Source: Amaricoccus macauensis
GTDB taxonomy: Bacteria > Pseudomonadota > Alphaproteobacteria > Rhodobacterales > Rhodobacteraceae
Direction: 5' to 3'
DNA length: 64,000 bases
NCBI RefSeq assembly: GCF_014201905.1
Contig: NZ_JACHFM010000001.1
Location: 1,502,994 to 1,566,993, forward strand
Part shown: positions 1 through 9,567 of the stretch, piece by piece
Layout of the letters: the number at the start of each line of letters is the position of its first letter
How positions within the stretch are numbered: the stretch's first letter is position 1
The notes under the pieces: generated by a model
Database searches by the model: none
What the model was told of the DNA's origin: nothing
What the model saw: the letters and a program-made list of their open reading frames with translations, nothing else
Translations under genes and position numbers: made by a program

Positions 1-585
1 CTCGGGCTTCGGCTTCTCGACCATGCCACGCACCGGCATCACCGCACCGACCGACTTCTCCACGTCGAGGATCCCATAGGACGACACGCTTTCGGTCGGG
101 ACTTCCATCGCCGCGACCATGTTGCCGCCGCGGTAGTTCTCGATCATCTGCTGGAGGCAGGGCACATCCGCATCAATCACGTCGTCCGGCAGAAGCACCG
201 CGAACGGCTCGTCGCCGATCAGCTTGCGCGCGCACCAGACGGCATGGCCGAGGCCGCGCCGCTCCTGCTGCCGCACGTAGGCGACGGCGCCTGATTCCAT
301 GTCGGTCTGCTTCAGGGCCTCGAGCAGGGCGGTCTTCTTGCCTTCGTGCAAGGCGGCCTCAAGCTCGGGAGCACTGTCAAAATAGTCCTCAAGCGCGCTT
401 TTGCCGCGCGAAGTCACAAAGATGAACTCCCTGATCCCGGCAGCCCGCGCCTCGTCGATCGTGTACTGGATCAATGGCTTATCGACCAGCGGGAGAATTT
501 CCTTGGGCACCGACTTCGTTGCTGGCAGGAACCGGGTACCGAGTCCCGCAACTGGCAACACTGCCTTGGTAACCTTGTTCGTCAT
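1..585 (-). CDS. galU: UTP-glucose-1-phosphate uridylyltransferase, C-terminus off window
   Basis: GalU makes UDP-glucose from UTP and glucose-1-phosphate for surface polysaccharide synthesis in the cytoplasm. The 195 visible residues start at an ATG (MTNKVTKAVLPVAG) and carry the nucleotidyltransferase signature GLGTRFLPATKSVPKEILP near residue 15, then DKPLIQYTIDEA and, further on, the LLPDDVI region. The frame stays open to base 1, so roughly the last third of a typical 290-300 residue protein lies outside the window. It is transcribed leftward. A gap of about 150 bases separates it from kdsB, in which I see no gene. The family call is secure; only the C-terminus is unseen. Confidence 0.95.
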   Translation of the reverse strand, partial: MTNKVTKAVLPVAGLGTRFLPATKSVPKEILPLVDKPLIQYTIDEARAAGIREFIFVTSRGKSALEDYFDSAPELEAALHEGKKTALLEALKQTDMESGAVAYVRQQERRGLGHAVWCARKLIGDEPFAVLLPDDVIDADVPCLQQMIENYRGGNMVAAMEVPTESVSSYGILDVEKSVGAVMPVRGMVEKPKPE

Positions 586-732
586 CACGTCCCCAACTGT
601 CTACTCATCAAGACCACGAACGCCATTGCGGCGGTTCGGTTCCGAACGTCCGTTCGTTGCACTGTAGCCAAGAAGGCCCGAAATTCAATTGCTGACTCGG
701 GTGAGCCTCTCGGCCTTCCGGCTTATACCGGC

Positions 733-1533
733 CTACGCCAGTCCTAACCCCTGCAGGATCGCCTCTATCTTGGGCACATCCGTCGGGTTGTTCAGTTCCC
801 AGAACGGCCGTCCGCGCGCATCGACCTCGACACAGGTGACCGGCACGCCATTTTCCATGAACCGCAACTGCTCGAGTCCTTCCCAGGTCTCGAGCCGACC
901 CACCGGCCAGTCGCCGTAGGCGGCGAGCGCCGCCCGGCGATAGGCATAGACGCCCACATGGTGAAAGACCGGAATATCCTCGTCCGGTCCGAGCGGGCGG
1001 CCGGTATAGGGCAGGACTTCCTTGGAGAAGTAGAGCGCCCGAAGCGCCCGGTCAAAGACCGCGGTCGTGGCGCCCACCCGTCCGTTGCGGCGATCCTCGA
1101 GGAAGCTCGCAAGCGCCTCCGCGTCGGTACGCAGCACCGGCGTCGCGACCTGACAATCGGGGTCCGCCCGCATCGCGTCGACGAGCGCCGATACGAACCA
1201 CGGCGGGGTCAGCGGCGCGTCGCCCTGCAGGTTGACGATCACGTCCCATTCCGGTCCCAGCGCCTCGGCCACCACCGCACAGCGCTCGGTGCCGTTGCGG
1301 CAGCTTTCGGGCGTCATGACCACTTCGGCGCCGAAGGCGCGTGCAGGCCCGGCGATCCGCTCGTCGTCGGTGGCGACCACCACGCGATCGACGCCTTCCA
1401 CCGCCATCGCCGCGTCCCAGCTGCGGCGGATCAGGCTCCGCGCCTCCCCGGTCGCACCGCGAAGCTCGGCAAGCGGCTTGCCGGGGTAGCGGGTCGAGGC
1501 GTAGCGGGCCGGGATAACGACGAGAACTCCCAT
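733..1533 (-). CDS. kdsB: 3-deoxy-manno-octulosonate cytidylyltransferase
   Basis: KdsB activates Kdo with CTP to give CMP-Kdo for lipopolysaccharide core assembly. The 266-residue product starts MGVLVVIPARYASTRYPGKP, the classical N-terminal signature with the nucleotide-binding Arg and Lys. It contains VIVNLQGDAPLTPP with the metal-binding Asp, and WELNNPTDVPKIEAIL near the end. The open frame extends another 66 codons upstream, but those codons lie antisense-frame over cysQ and lack family similarity. The chosen ATG sits 4 bases downstream of the cysQ stop, so the two genes are probably cotranscribed. Length matches the family (about 250-270 residues). Confidence 0.93.
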   Translation of the reverse strand: MGVLVVIPARYASTRYPGKPLAELRGATGEARSLIRRSWDAAMAVEGVDRVVVATDDERIAGPARAFGAEVVMTPESCRNGTERCAVVAEALGPEWDVIVNLQGDAPLTPPWFVSALVDAMRADPDCQVATPVLRTDAEALASFLEDRRNGRVGATTAVFDRALRALYFSKEVLPYTGRPLGPDEDIPVFHHVGVYAYRRAALAAYGDWPVGRLETWEGLEQLRFMENGVPVTCVEVDARGRPFWELNNPTDVPKIEAILQGLGLA

Positions 1534-1537
1534 CAGA

Positions 1538-2332
1538 TCAGCCCGAAACCAGGTCGATGCCGGGAGCGAGGGCGATGAAGAACGGGTTCTCGAAGCCATC
1601 CTTGCCGTAGGCGAGCGGCGTGTGGTCGTCGAAGCGGACGACCTCGCCACCGGCGCCAAGCAGCACCGCCTGCCCCGCGGCCGTGTCCCATTCCATCGTC
1701 CGGCCGAGGCGCGGATAGAGGTCGGCCTCACCCGCCGCCACCAGGCAGAACTTCATCGACGAGCCGGCGGAGCGGAAGTCGGCGACCTGATATTTCGCGA
1801 TGTAGTCGTCCGTCGCCTGATCGCGGTGCGACTTGGACGCGACGACCACGAGGGCGGCCGGATCGGGCTTGCCGACCTTCAGCGCCTTGAGCGCACCCGG
1901 CGTGTCACCGAAGGGCCCGGACTCTTCCTGCGACTGGCCGGAGGCGTCGGTGTAGAACAGCCGGCCCTTGGCGGGGGCGTAGACCACGCCGCGCGTCGGC
2001 ACGCCGTTCTCGATCAGCGCAATGTTCACCGTAAAGTCACCGCGGCGCTGCACGAACTCCTTGGTGCCGTCGAGCGGGTCGACGAGGAAGAACACCGGCG
2101 CCTCGATGCCGTGGCTCTCCGCCTGCTCCTCGGTGACGGCGGGGATTTCGGGGAAAGCTGCCGCCAGGCCCCGGGCGATGAGCGCGTCGGCACGCTCGTC
2201 GGCCTCGGTCACCGGCGACGCATCGGACTTCGCCTTCACTTCGAATTCCGGGCTCTCGTAAACCTGCATGATTTCCGCGCCGGCCTCGAGGGCCAGCGTG
2301 CGGATGGTCGTGACGATACTCGCGTAATCCAT
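1538..2332 (-). CDS. cysQ: 3'(2'),5'-bisphosphate nucleotidase CysQ
   Basis: CysQ hydrolyses 3'-phosphoadenosine 5'-phosphate, a by-product of sulfate assimilation, and belongs to the Mg-dependent inositol monophosphatase superfamily. The 264-residue product shows the metal site: the glutamates of VTEEQ at residues 66-70 and the motif D85-P-L-D88-G-T90. The second signature, MEWDTAAGQAVLLGAGG, lies in the C-terminal third. It precedes kdsB by only a few bases and probably shares its transcript. Inositol monophosphatase is the main alternative, but length, the DGTKEF signature and the C-terminus favour CysQ. Confidence 0.92.
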   Translation of the reverse strand: MDYASIVTTIRTLALEAGAEIMQVYESPEFEVKAKSDASPVTEADERADALIARGLAAAFPEIPAVTEEQAESHGIEAPVFFLVDPLDGTKEFVQRRGDFTVNIALIENGVPTRGVVYAPAKGRLFYTDASGQSQEESGPFGDTPGALKALKVGKPDPAALVVVASKSHRDQATDDYIAKYQVADFRSAGSSMKFCLVAAGEADLYPRLGRTMEWDTAAGQAVLLGAGGEVVRFDDHTPLAYGKDGFENPFFIALAPGIDLVSG

Positions 2333-2446
2333 CGTGTTCCCTCATACTGTCCTGCCGCCTTCGGCAGGGTCACGTGCGCGAGGTATGGACCGCGCTGCCG
2401 GGCTTTGTAAACATGACTGCAAACAGCATCCATCAGGAGAAATCGC

Positions 2447-2836
2447 ATGGGCGATCAGGCGCCGTCGGGCAAACTCGCGCTCCAGACGATCGCGATGCCA
2501 GCGGACACCAATGCGAGCGGCGATATCTTCGGCGGCTGGCTGATGGCGCAGATGGATATCGCCGCGTCGATCCCGGCACGGGCACGGGCGCGCGGCCGGG
2601 TCGCCACCGTCGCGGTCGAGGCCATGAGCTTTCACCAGCCGGTACACGTGGGCGATCTCGTCACGATCTACACCGATATCGTGCGGGAGGGCCGGACCTC
2701 GATGGGCATCGACGTGGAGACCTGGGTCACCCGCTCGCCGGATCAGGAGATCTTCCGTGTGACACAGGCGCATTTCGTCTTCGTCGCGACCGACGGCGCG
2801 GGCAACAAGCGCGCCCTGCCGGAGGCGGCGTCATGA
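2447..2836 (+). CDS. YciA-type acyl-CoA thioesterase
   Basis: This 129-residue single hot-dog-fold protein is of the YciA/acyl-CoA hydrolase type, which cleaves acyl-CoA to free acid and CoA in the cytoplasm. The visible signature is ADTNASGDIFGGWLMAQMD near residues 19-37, holding the catalytic Asp region of this class, followed by AVEAMSFHQPVHVGDLV. A clear AGGAGA ribosome binding site lies upstream of the ATG. Its stop overlaps the start of the next gene by four bases (ATGA), so the two are translationally coupled. It is divergent from cysQ across a gap of about 115 bases. Confidence 0.9.
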   Translation: MGDQAPSGKLALQTIAMPADTNASGDIFGGWLMAQMDIAASIPARARARGRVATVAVEAMSFHQPVHVGDLVTIYTDIVREGRTSMGIDVETWVTRSPDQEIFRVTQAHFVFVATDGAGNKRALPEAAS

Positions 2837-3447
2837 GACACCGCATCGCCGCAGTCGTCTTCATGGCCCTCGCGCTTCCGGCAACCGCCGCCGGGATCCT
2901 GCCGTCACGCTTCGATGTGAGCGGAGTCGCCGGCGGCGACGCGCTCAACGTGCGGGCCGAACCCACGACCTCGGCGCCGGTGATCGCGACGCTCGCCCCG
3001 GACGCCCGCGGCATCGAGGTGGTGGCGACCGATCCGTCCGGCCGCTGGGGCCGTGTCAACGCCGGCGAGGCGTCAGGCTGGGCGTCGCTGCACTACCTCA
3101 GGGAGGAGCCGGACGTCTGGAAGGAGGGGGCACTGCCCGCCGGCTTGCGTTGTTTCGGGACCGAACCGTTCTGGTCGCTCGTCCCCGAGGGTGCGACGGC
3201 GCGCATGGAGAGCCCCGAGGCCTCCGCGAGCTTCGAGCTCAAGACGCTCGACCTCGGCCATCCGTCCAACCAGCGCCGGGCGCTCGTCCTCACGAACCAG
3301 ACCGCCACCGCGACGGCGACCATTACCCCGCAGCTGTGCAGTGACGGCATGTCGGACCGCCTCTTCGGCCTCGAGACGCTCGTGGTCATGCATGGCGAGG
3401 GCGGCCCCCGGCTAGTGACCGGCTGCTGCTCGGTCGCCGGCCGCTGA
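2833..3447 (+). CDS. Exported SH3-domain/COG3650-like protein
   Basis: This is a 204-residue secreted protein. Residues 1-20 look like a signal peptide (MRHRIAAVVFMALALPATAA). Residues about 25-90 form a bacterial SH3-type domain (LNVRAEPTTSAPVIATL, then GRWGRVN and GWASLHYL), commonly a cell-wall or protein binding module. The C-terminal half has CFGTEPFWSL, which resembles the periplasmic COG3650 family, and two conserved-looking cysteines near the end (GCCSVAGR). The specific role is unknown; a cell-envelope function is inferred from export and SH3 content. It is coupled to the YciA thioesterase by a 4-base overlap. Confidence 0.75.
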   Translation: MRHRIAAVVFMALALPATAAGILPSRFDVSGVAGGDALNVRAEPTTSAPVIATLAPDARGIEVVATDPSGRWGRVNAGEASGWASLHYLREEPDVWKEGALPAGLRCFGTEPFWSLVPEGATARMESPEASASFELKTLDLGHPSNQRRALVLTNQTATATATITPQLCSDGMSDRLFGLETLVVMHGEGGPRLVTGCCSVAGR

Positions 3448-3474
3448 GGCTCGCGACCGGCCGGCGTCCGGCGC

Positions 3475-4440
3475 TTACCGCGCCGTCCGATACCGGTCGA
3501 GCGCGACGGCGACAATGATCACCAGACCCTTGATGATGTACTGCCAGATGTCGGACACGCCGACGAGGATCAGGCCGTTCGAGAGCACCGCGATAATCAG
3601 CGCGCCGATCAGCGTCCCCCAGATCGATCCGACACCGCCGACGAAACTGGTGCCACCGAGGATGACGGCGGCGATGGCGTCCAGCTCGTAGGACTGACCG
3701 AGCTGCAATCCGTTGGCGGCGTAGAGCCGCGACAGCGACATGAGCCCGCCGACACCGGACAGCAGCCCCGACATGGCGTAGACGAAGAGCAGCACCAGCG
3801 GCACCTTGATGCCGGCGAGGCGTGCCGCCTCGACATTGCCGCCCACCGCGTAGATCCAGGTGCCGAGCACCGTCCGCCGCAGGATCACCCACGAGACGAC
3901 GATGGCGGCGAAGGCGATGACCGCGAGGACCGGAACGCCGAGAAGCGTGCTGTTGCCGATGAAGGCGAACGGCAGGTTCGAGTTGAAGACGGTGGTGTCG
4001 TTGCCGAGCAGTCGCGCAAGTCCCCTGATCGCCGTCAGCGAGCCGAGGGTGACGATGAAGGGTGGCAGCTTCAGCCACGCGATGATCGCCCCGTTCGCGA
4101 GGCCGCAGAGCAGGCCCACGCCCACCGCCGCCGGAATCCCGAGCATCCCGTAGTCCGGGACGAGAGAAACGATGGCGCCGACCATGGCCGCCGCGGCAAG
4201 GATCGAGCCGACGGAGAGGTCGATGCCGCCGGTCAGCACCACGAACGTCATGCCCGCCGCGAGCACGATGTTGATCGACGCCTGCTGCATCACGATCGAG
4301 AGGTTGCCGAACGAGATGAAGCGACCGCTGATCAGATGAAACCCGATGACGAGCAGGATCAGGACAGGCAGCATCCCGAGCGCGGTCAGGCTGGAGCGCC
4401 ACCGGCGCCCGCCCGCTTCCTTCTGGTCCTGACCGCTCAT
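3475..4440 (-). CDS. Sugar ABC transporter permease (RbsC type)
   Basis: This is a 321-residue inner-membrane permease of the ribose/xylose/autoinducer-2 class, with about ten hydrophobic segments. The family hallmark [20 protein letters not shown] lies around residues 63-82, and [19 protein letters not shown] near residue 240 is the usual C-terminal signature. The start codon overlaps the stop of the ATPase gene (4 bases), giving a binding protein-ATPase-permease operon transcribed leftward. The imported sugar cannot be read from the sequence; the neighbouring kinases and aldolase suggest a sugar or sugar alcohol that is phosphorylated after entry. Confidence 0.92.
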   Translation of the reverse strand: MSGQDQKEAGGRRWRSSLTALGMLPVLILLVIGFHLISGRFISFGNLSIVMQQASINIVLAAGMTFVVLTGGIDLSVGSILAAAAMVGAIVSLVPDYGMLGIPAAVGVGLLCGLANGAIIAWLKLPPFIVTLGSLTAIRGLARLLGNDTTVFNSNLPFAFIGNSTLLGVPVLAVIAFAAIVVSWVILRRTVLGTWIYAVGGNVEAARLAGIKVPLVLLFVYAMSGLLSGVGGLMSLSRLYAANGLQLGQSYELDAIAAVILGGTSFVGGVGSIWGTLIGALIIAVLSNGLILVGVSDIWQYIIKGLVIIVAVALDRYRTAR

Positions 4441-5999
4441 GCTTCGCTCCGTTCCCGCTCCGCCGGAATGGTCCCGGTCGAAAGCGTCATGATGTCTTCC
4501 TGTCTGATCGGAGCCTCCGGCGTTGCCGAGACCTCGCCCGCGATGCGGCCCTCGCGCATGACGAGCGCGCGGTCGGAAATTCCGACGAGTTCCGGCAGGT
4601 CGCTCGATATGACGAGGATGCCGAGGCCGCGTTTCGCCAGTCCGTCGATGATGCGATAGATCTCGGATTTCGCGCCCACATCGACCCCCCGCGTCGGCTC
4701 GTCGAGGATCAGCACCCGGGGGTTGGTTTCGAGCAGACGCGCGAGCAGCACCTTCTGCTGGTTGCCGCCTGAGAGGGTACCGACATTGATCCGGGTCCCG
4801 GCGGTGCGGATCGACAGCGCCTTGACCGCGGCGTCCGCCCGCGTCCGCGCTTTCGCGAAGTTCAGCAGACCGCCCGGACCGGCGTCCTCGTCGACGACAC
4901 CGATGTTGACGTTGTCTCCGACCGACATGTCAAGAAAGAGGCCGAGCGCCTTCCGGTCCTCGGTCAGGTAGGCGATGCCGGCGTCGAGCGCCTGCTTCGG
5001 GCTGTGGATGTCGAGCGCCTTGCCATCGAGCCCCACACTGCCGCCGGTGTGCGGGTCGAGACCGTAGATCAGGCGGGCAAGCTCGGTCCGACCGGACCCG
5101 ACGAGGCCGGCCACCCCAAGCACCTCGCCGGCATGCAGATCGAACGAACAGTCATGGACCTTGGCGCCGTCGCCCATCCCGCGCACGGACAGCACCACCG
5201 GGCGCCCGGCACCGGGAACGCTGTGGTCCTTCTTGTAGAACGACGAGAGATCCCGCCCGACCATCATCGAGACGAGGCGGCCGGCAGAGATCTCGTCACG
5301 CTCCAGCGTGCCGATGTAGGCGCTGTCGCGCAACACGCTCACCCGGTCGGAGAGCGCGTAGATCTCCTCCATGCGGTGGCTGATGTAGACGATGCCAAGG
5401 CCCTGAGCCTTGAAGCCGGCAATGATCTCGAACAGCCGGTTGGTCTCGCGCGCGGTCAGCGAGGTGGTGGGCTCGTCCATGACGATGATGCGGGCATTCG
5501 TCGTGAGCGTGCGGGCGATCTCCACGAGCTGCCGCTCGCCGAGGGAGAGCGACGCAACGAGTTGCTCGGGACGGATGCCGGCGCCGAGCCGGTCGAGGTA
5601 GGGCGCGGCCCGCCGCCGCGCGGCGCCACGGTCGAGAAGGCCGAAACGGCTCTCCTCCGCGCCGAGGAACATGTTCTCCGCGACGGTGAGGTTCGGGGCG
5701 AGCGAGAGTTCCTGATAGATCACCGAGATCCCGGCGGCTTTCGAGGCGTGCGGATCACCGCTGGGGATCGCCCGCCCATCGACGAGGATCTCGCCGCCCG
5801 GATCGGCACGATAGGCGCCAGAGAGAATCTTCATCAGTGTCGACTTGCCGGCCCCATTCTCGCCCATGAGGGCGTGGACCTCACCCGCTCGCACGGTCAG
5901 CGAGACCTCGCTCAGCGCCCGCACGGCGCCGAACGTCTTGCTGATGTTGCGCATTTCGAGCAGCGGCGTGCCGGCCGGCGTCGGGGTCGGACTGTCCAT
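4437..5999 (-). CDS. Sugar ABC transporter ATP-binding protein (RbsA/MglA type)
   Basis: This 520-residue ATPase has two fused nucleotide-binding domains, as usual in carbohydrate CUT2 importers. Domain 1 has Walker [10 protein letters not shown] (about residue 47), signature [12 protein letters not shown] and Walker [13 protein letters not shown]. Domain 2 has a degenerate Walker A region ([12 protein letters not shown]), signature [15 protein letters not shown] and [19 protein letters not shown]. One functional and one degenerate ATP site is typical of the family. It lies between the binding-protein gene (gap 65 bases) and the permease gene (overlap). It powers uptake of the same unknown sugar. 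Confidence 0.93.
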   Translation of the reverse strand: MDSPTPTPAGTPLLEMRNISKTFGAVRALSEVSLTVRAGEVHALMGENGAGKSTLMKILSGAYRADPGGEILVDGRAIPSGDPHASKAAGISVIYQELSLAPNLTVAENMFLGAEESRFGLLDRGAARRRAAPYLDRLGAGIRPEQLVASLSLGERQLVEIARTLTTNARIIVMDEPTTSLTARETNRLFEIIAGFKAQGLGIVYISHRMEEIYALSDRVSVLRDSAYIGTLERDEISAGRLVSMMVGRDLSSFYKKDHSVPGAGRPVVLSVRGMGDGAKVHDCSFDLHAGEVLGVAGLVGSGRTELARLIYGLDPHTGGSVGLDGKALDIHSPKQALDAGIAYLTEDRKALGLFLDMSVGDNVNIGVVDEDAGPGGLLNFAKARTRADAAVKALSIRTAGTRINVGTLSGGNQQKVLLARLLETNPRVLILDEPTRGVDVGAKSEIYRIIDGLAKRGLGILVISSDLPELVGISDRALVMREGRIAGEVSATPEAPIRQEDIMTLSTGTIPAERERSEA

Positions 6000-6064
6000 C
6001 GGTCGATCCGGGGCAGGGGACGGACCGGTGCCTGCGCCGGTCCGTCGGTTCAGTCGGGCCGCCT

Positions 6065-7006
6065 TCAGTTTCCGCCCGTGCTCCAGGCGACGTGGTTCGC
6101 GGCATTCTCCTTGGTCACCAGCGTCGTGTCGAGGAGCGTCACCTGCGGGTCGGGCTTCGTGCCGCCCAGCAGCGCCACCGCCTTCTCGGCCGCTTCCTTC
6201 GCCATGCCGTAGGGGTCCTGCGACGACGACGAGACCAGCAGCGTCCCTGCCGTCTTCAGGCCCTCGACGAAGTCGGGCGAGCCGTCGACGCCGGCGATGA
6301 TCATCTCGCTCCGGCCGAGCTGCTTCGCCGCAAGCTCGGCGCCGATCGCCGTCGGGTCGTTGGCGCCAAAGACCGCGTCGATGTGCTCATACCGGGTGAG
6401 CAGCGACTGCATCACTGCGAGGCCGCCCTCACGCGATGCCTTGCCGTCCTGATCGTCGGACAGGATCTTGATGTCCGGGTGCTTGGCGAAGGCGTCCTTG
6501 CAGCCCTTCACCCGGTCGATGATCGAGGAGACCGGCGGGCCGTTGATGATGACGACGTCGCCCTTTCCGCCCAGCCGCTCGGCGAGGTCGGAGCAGGCGA
6601 GCTCGCCCGCCTGAACGTTGTTCGTCATGACCGTCAGGTCGGAGCCTTCGGCGGAGACGTCCATCGCCGCGACGACGATGCCCGCCGCCTTGGCCTTCTC
6701 CACGAACGGCTTGATCGCCACCACGTCGACGGCGTTCAGCATGATGATCTGCACGCCGGCCGCAATGAAGCTGTCGATCTGCGACGCCTGCTTGTTGAGG
6801 TCGTAGTCGGCGCCCACCGCCGTCACCTCGACATCCGGGTTGCCAGTCTTCAACCCGTCCTCAGCGCCCTTGATGAGCGGCTGAAAGAACGGGTTGCCGA
6901 GCGTGCCGACGGTGATGCCCGCGCGTTCGAGCTTCGCCTGCGCCGATGCCGCACCCGCGGCCAGACACAGGACCATCGCTGCGCCGAGCAGTGTCGCTGG
7001 TTTCAT
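6065..7006 (-). CDS. Periplasmic sugar-binding protein (RbsB type)
   Basis: This is a 313-residue solute-binding protein of the ribose/galactose class. The chosen ATG gives a clean signal peptide ([24 protein letters not shown]) and has AGAGGTAA about 4 bases upstream; the longer open frame starting near 7201 adds a Arg-rich non-signal stretch and is rejected. Mature residues show the family's [52 protein letters not shown] and [15 protein letters not shown]. It is the first gene of the leftward importer operon, and the TGTACGTACA palindromes at 7170-7253 lie in its promoter region. Confidence 0.93.
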   Translation of the reverse strand: MKPATLLGAAMVLCLAAGAASAQAKLERAGITVGTLGNPFFQPLIKGAEDGLKTGNPDVEVTAVGADYDLNKQASQIDSFIAAGVQIIMLNAVDVVAIKPFVEKAKAAGIVVAAMDVSAEGSDLTVMTNNVQAGELACSDLAERLGGKGDVVIINGPPVSSIIDRVKGCKDAFAKHPDIKILSDDQDGKASREGGLAVMQSLLTRYEHIDAVFGANDPTAIGAELAAKQLGRSEMIIAGVDGSPDFVEGLKTAGTLLVSSSSQDPYGMAKEAAEKAVALLGGTKPDPQVTLLDTTLVTKENAANHVAWSTGGN

Positions 7007-7169
7007 AAGATTACCTCTGGAGTTGTCGAATCCCGTGCGGGGAGGCGTGCCGCAAGTCTGGTCGGTCATCGGTAGCCTACCCTCCCGAAGTCTGGCCCGG
7101 CTTTCTACCGGCGCCACTGGCCTCGTTTGCTGGGCCGTGCGCTTCCGCCGTGATCGGCGCGCGCCATCT

Positions 7170-7188
7170 TGTACGTACATTCTGTACA
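7170..7188. promoter_or_regulatory. Putative GntR operator (palindrome plus half site)
   Basis: TGTACGTACA at 7170-7179 is a perfect palindrome, followed by a further TGTACA at 7183-7188. It lies about 165 bases upstream of the sugar-binding-protein start and about 90 bases upstream of the divergent GntR gene. The same motif recurs at 7244, 8085 and 12068, always ahead of genes of this locus. Operator function is inferred from that distribution. Confidence 0.65.
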
Positions 7189-7243
7189 ATCGAACTGTCA
7201 AGCGGCCACATCTGCGATTTTCAGTCGCATAGAACTGCCCTAC

Positions 7244-7253
7244 TGTACGTATG
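7244..7253. promoter_or_regulatory. Putative GntR operator, second copy
   Basis: TGTACGTATG is an imperfect copy of the TGTACGTACA palindrome, located 22 bases before the TTG start of the GntR gene. This position would allow autorepression. The two copies here are about 74 bases apart centre to centre, seven helical turns, so looping between them is possible. Confidence 0.55.
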
Positions 7254-7275
7254 TCACAGACAACGGAGACCCGCC

Positions 7276-8037
7276 TTGAGCGACGGGATCGATCGCAGCT
7301 CGCCCGAGCCCTACTATCTTCAGCTCGCGCGCATCCTTCAGGGCCGGATCAGCGACGGCATCTATGCTCCCGGCGCGCAGATCCCCGGGGAATCGGAACT
7401 CTGCCGCACCTACGACCTCGCGCGCTCGACCGTGCGCGAGACGCTGCGGACGCTCGAGCAGCAACGCGCCATCCGGCTGGTGCCACGGCGCGGGGCATTC
7501 GTGACGGACCACAGGGACAACCGCTGGATGCTGCGCGTTGCCCAGGGCTTTCTCGAATCCGAGGCGCATTCCGGCAACGCGGTGATCGAGACCGAGGTCT
7601 TGCGCGCGGTCGTCGAGCCGGTGCCGGCGCGCGCCGCCGTGGCGCTGGAGCTGGCGGAGGGCGAGCCGGTGTTCGCCCTCGAACGGCTGCGCAAGGTGGA
7701 CGGCCTGCCGGCCTTGCACTCGACCAACTGGCTGCCGGTCGATATCGGCGCCCTCCTCGAGTCAAAGCCGGTGTTGCGCGGCGTGGCCTCGCTGAACGCC
7801 ACCCTGCGTGAAGCTGGCGTTCACATCTTCTCCGCCCGGCGCGAGCTGGCCGCGGTCGCTGCATCAAGCGACACCGCGCGGCGGCTGGAACTGCCGAGAA
7901 ACGCTCCGGTCCTTTGCATCACGTCCACGTCTCGGGACGCCGCCGGCCGGCCGTTCGACTACTACGAGTCGCTGGTGCGGAGCGACGCGCTGACCATCTC
8001 GATCAGCGCCGAGGCGGGGGATCTCGGAGGAGACTGA
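7276..8037 (+). CDS. GntR-family regulator with UTRA ligand-binding domain
   Basis: This is a 253-residue HutC-type repressor. The winged-helix part (about residues 8-75) includes PYYLQLARILQGRI and the recognition segment LCRTYDLARSTVRETLRTLE. The rest is a UTRA effector domain (LERLRKVDGLPALHSTNWLP, FDYYESLVRSDA). The chosen start is TTG at 7276, which has GGAG about 9 bases upstream and gives the usual short N-terminus; an in-frame start at 7150 would place the coding region over the operators. It is divergent from the importer operon and upstream of the sugar kinase, so it probably controls both, with a pathway sugar phosphate as effector. Confidence 0.85.
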   Translation: MSDGIDRSSPEPYYLQLARILQGRISDGIYAPGAQIPGESELCRTYDLARSTVRETLRTLEQQRAIRLVPRRGAFVTDHRDNRWMLRVAQGFLESEAHSGNAVIETEVLRAVVEPVPARAAVALELAEGEPVFALERLRKVDGLPALHSTNWLPVDIGALLESKPVLRGVASLNATLREAGVHIFSARRELAAVAASSDTARRLELPRNAPVLCITSTSRDAAGRPFDYYESLVRSDALTISISAEAGDLGGD

Positions 8038-8084
8038 CCGCATCCGCATGTCGCGGTTGCTTTCCCGATCCAGGGTCACTAGCT

Positions 8085-8096
8085 TTGTACGTACAA
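8085..8096. promoter_or_regulatory. Putative GntR operator upstream of FGGY kinase
   Basis: TTGTACGTACAA is a perfect 12-base palindrome and the best copy of the motif. It sits between the GntR stop (8037) and the FGGY kinase start (8225), so the kinase probably has its own repressed promoter here. Confidence 0.68.
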
Positions 8097-8224
8097 TAAG
8101 GACGCGCCCTGGCGGTGCCGCGGCGTCCGCGACATGGGGGGAGACGACGATGCCGTCGGATGCCGAAGGGTCGGGGGAGGACACGTGCGGTCGCGGCATC
8201 CGTTTCTGGCCGCGCCGGTAGCCG

Positions 8225-9538
8225 ATGCTGGTCTGTGGCATCGACATCGGAACGACCAACCTCAAGGTCGCGCTCTTCGAAGACGGGCGGCTGCGCTGGA
8301 TCGGCACGGCGGCCACCCCCCGCACGCGCGACGAGTTCGGGCCCGTCGTGGATGCCGCCGCGCTGGTCCGCGAGATCGAGGCGATGCTGACCCGGGGCTG
8401 GCGCGAGGTCGGCGGGGGCGCCCCGATTGCTGCCATCAGCGCCACTGGCGTCGGCGAGGACGGGCTCTGTGTCGACGCGAAGCTCACGCCGCTCGGCCCA
8501 GCGCTTCCCTGGTTCGATCTCCGCGCCCGCACCGAAGCCGATGACCTCGCCGCGGGCGACGCCGCGACACCACGCGCCGGCATTGTCATCGACCCGACGC
8601 GAACCGCCTCGAAATGGCTATGGACCGCTCGTCACAGGCCCGACGAGATTGCCGCTGCCCGGAGCTGGATCGCGCTTGCGGACTACCCGCTCGCCCGATG
8701 GGCCGGGGCAGCGTTCATGAGCGATACGCTGGCGTCGCGGACCGGATGCTACGACGCGGGCGCGGGCGCGTGGATCGCACCGCTGCTCGACGCCAGCGCC
8801 GCGCCACCGCTGCCGCCGGTCGTCACCGCCGGAACGGTGATCGGCACCGTCCGCAGTCTCGAGTTGCTGCGGAGCGGAGCGGTGGACGACTCGACGCTTC
8901 TCGTCGCGGGTGGCCATGACCATCCGGTCGCCGCCCACGCCATCCACCGTCTCGCGCCCGATGCCCGCGTCGACTCCTTGGGAACCGCCAACGTCGTCTG
9001 CGGCAATGCCCCTCGGTTCGATGTCGTCGCGTTTGACCCGCTGCTCTCGTTCATGGCCTCGACCGAGGGGCCCGGACAGCTCGCTTGCGTCGGCGTCTTC
9101 GACTTCACCGGAACGGTGAACCGCTTCACCGGCGGCATGGACGCGGTGCGCCGGGTCCTTGACCTGCCCGTCATGCCCGGGGCGCCCGCACCTTTGCCAA
9201 CGCCACCATTCGGGAGCGAACGGCAGCTTCTGGAGTGGGCGACACTCAACGCCCGCCGCATGCTGGAGCGCCTCGACCAGTATGGCGTGCCGCAGGGACC
9301 GATCTTCGCCACCGGCGGCTGGAGCCGGTCACGGGCGCTGCTCGAACTCCGCGCGAGCATCTACGGCGCGCCGATCCGTGCCCCGGAGGAAAAGGAGCTC
9401 TCCGTCCGCGGCGCGGCGCTCCTCGCCACCGCGGCAGCGGGAGGCGAGGCGTCATTCGAGACAGCCGTTGCCGTCGTCGAGCCGAACGAGGCATGGCGCC
9501 GGCACTACACCGTGATCTTCGCCGACGTCACCGACTGA
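8225..9538 (+). CDS. FGGY-family carbohydrate kinase
   Basis: This is a 437-residue sugar kinase of the FGGY (xylulose/glycerol kinase) superfamily. The N-terminal phosphate-binding loop is CGIDIGTTNLKVALFEDG (residues 4-21); ISATGVGEDGLCVD near residue 75 and the C-terminal ATP-site segment GPIFATGGWSRSRALLELRASI are present. A stop codon two codons before the ATG fixes the start. It is somewhat shorter than glycerol or xylulose kinases (about 480-500). It is followed by the DhaK-DhaL kinase 29 bases later. It probably phosphorylates the imported sugar or its first oxidation product; the substrate is not identifiable. Confidence 0.9.
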   Translation: MLVCGIDIGTTNLKVALFEDGRLRWIGTAATPRTRDEFGPVVDAAALVREIEAMLTRGWREVGGGAPIAAISATGVGEDGLCVDAKLTPLGPALPWFDLRARTEADDLAAGDAATPRAGIVIDPTRTASKWLWTARHRPDEIAAARSWIALADYPLARWAGAAFMSDTLASRTGCYDAGAGAWIAPLLDASAAPPLPPVVTAGTVIGTVRSLELLRSGAVDDSTLLVAGGHDHPVAAHAIHRLAPDARVDSLGTANVVCGNAPRFDVVAFDPLLSFMASTEGPGQLACVGVFDFTGTVNRFTGGMDAVRRVLDLPVMPGAPAPLPTPPFGSERQLLEWATLNARRMLERLDQYGVPQGPIFATGGWSRSRALLELRASIYGAPIRAPEEKELSVRGAALLATAAAGGEASFETAVAVVEPNEAWRRHYTVIFADVTD

Positions 9539-9567
9539 CCCGGCCGCAGGGATAGGGAGCTTCGCCC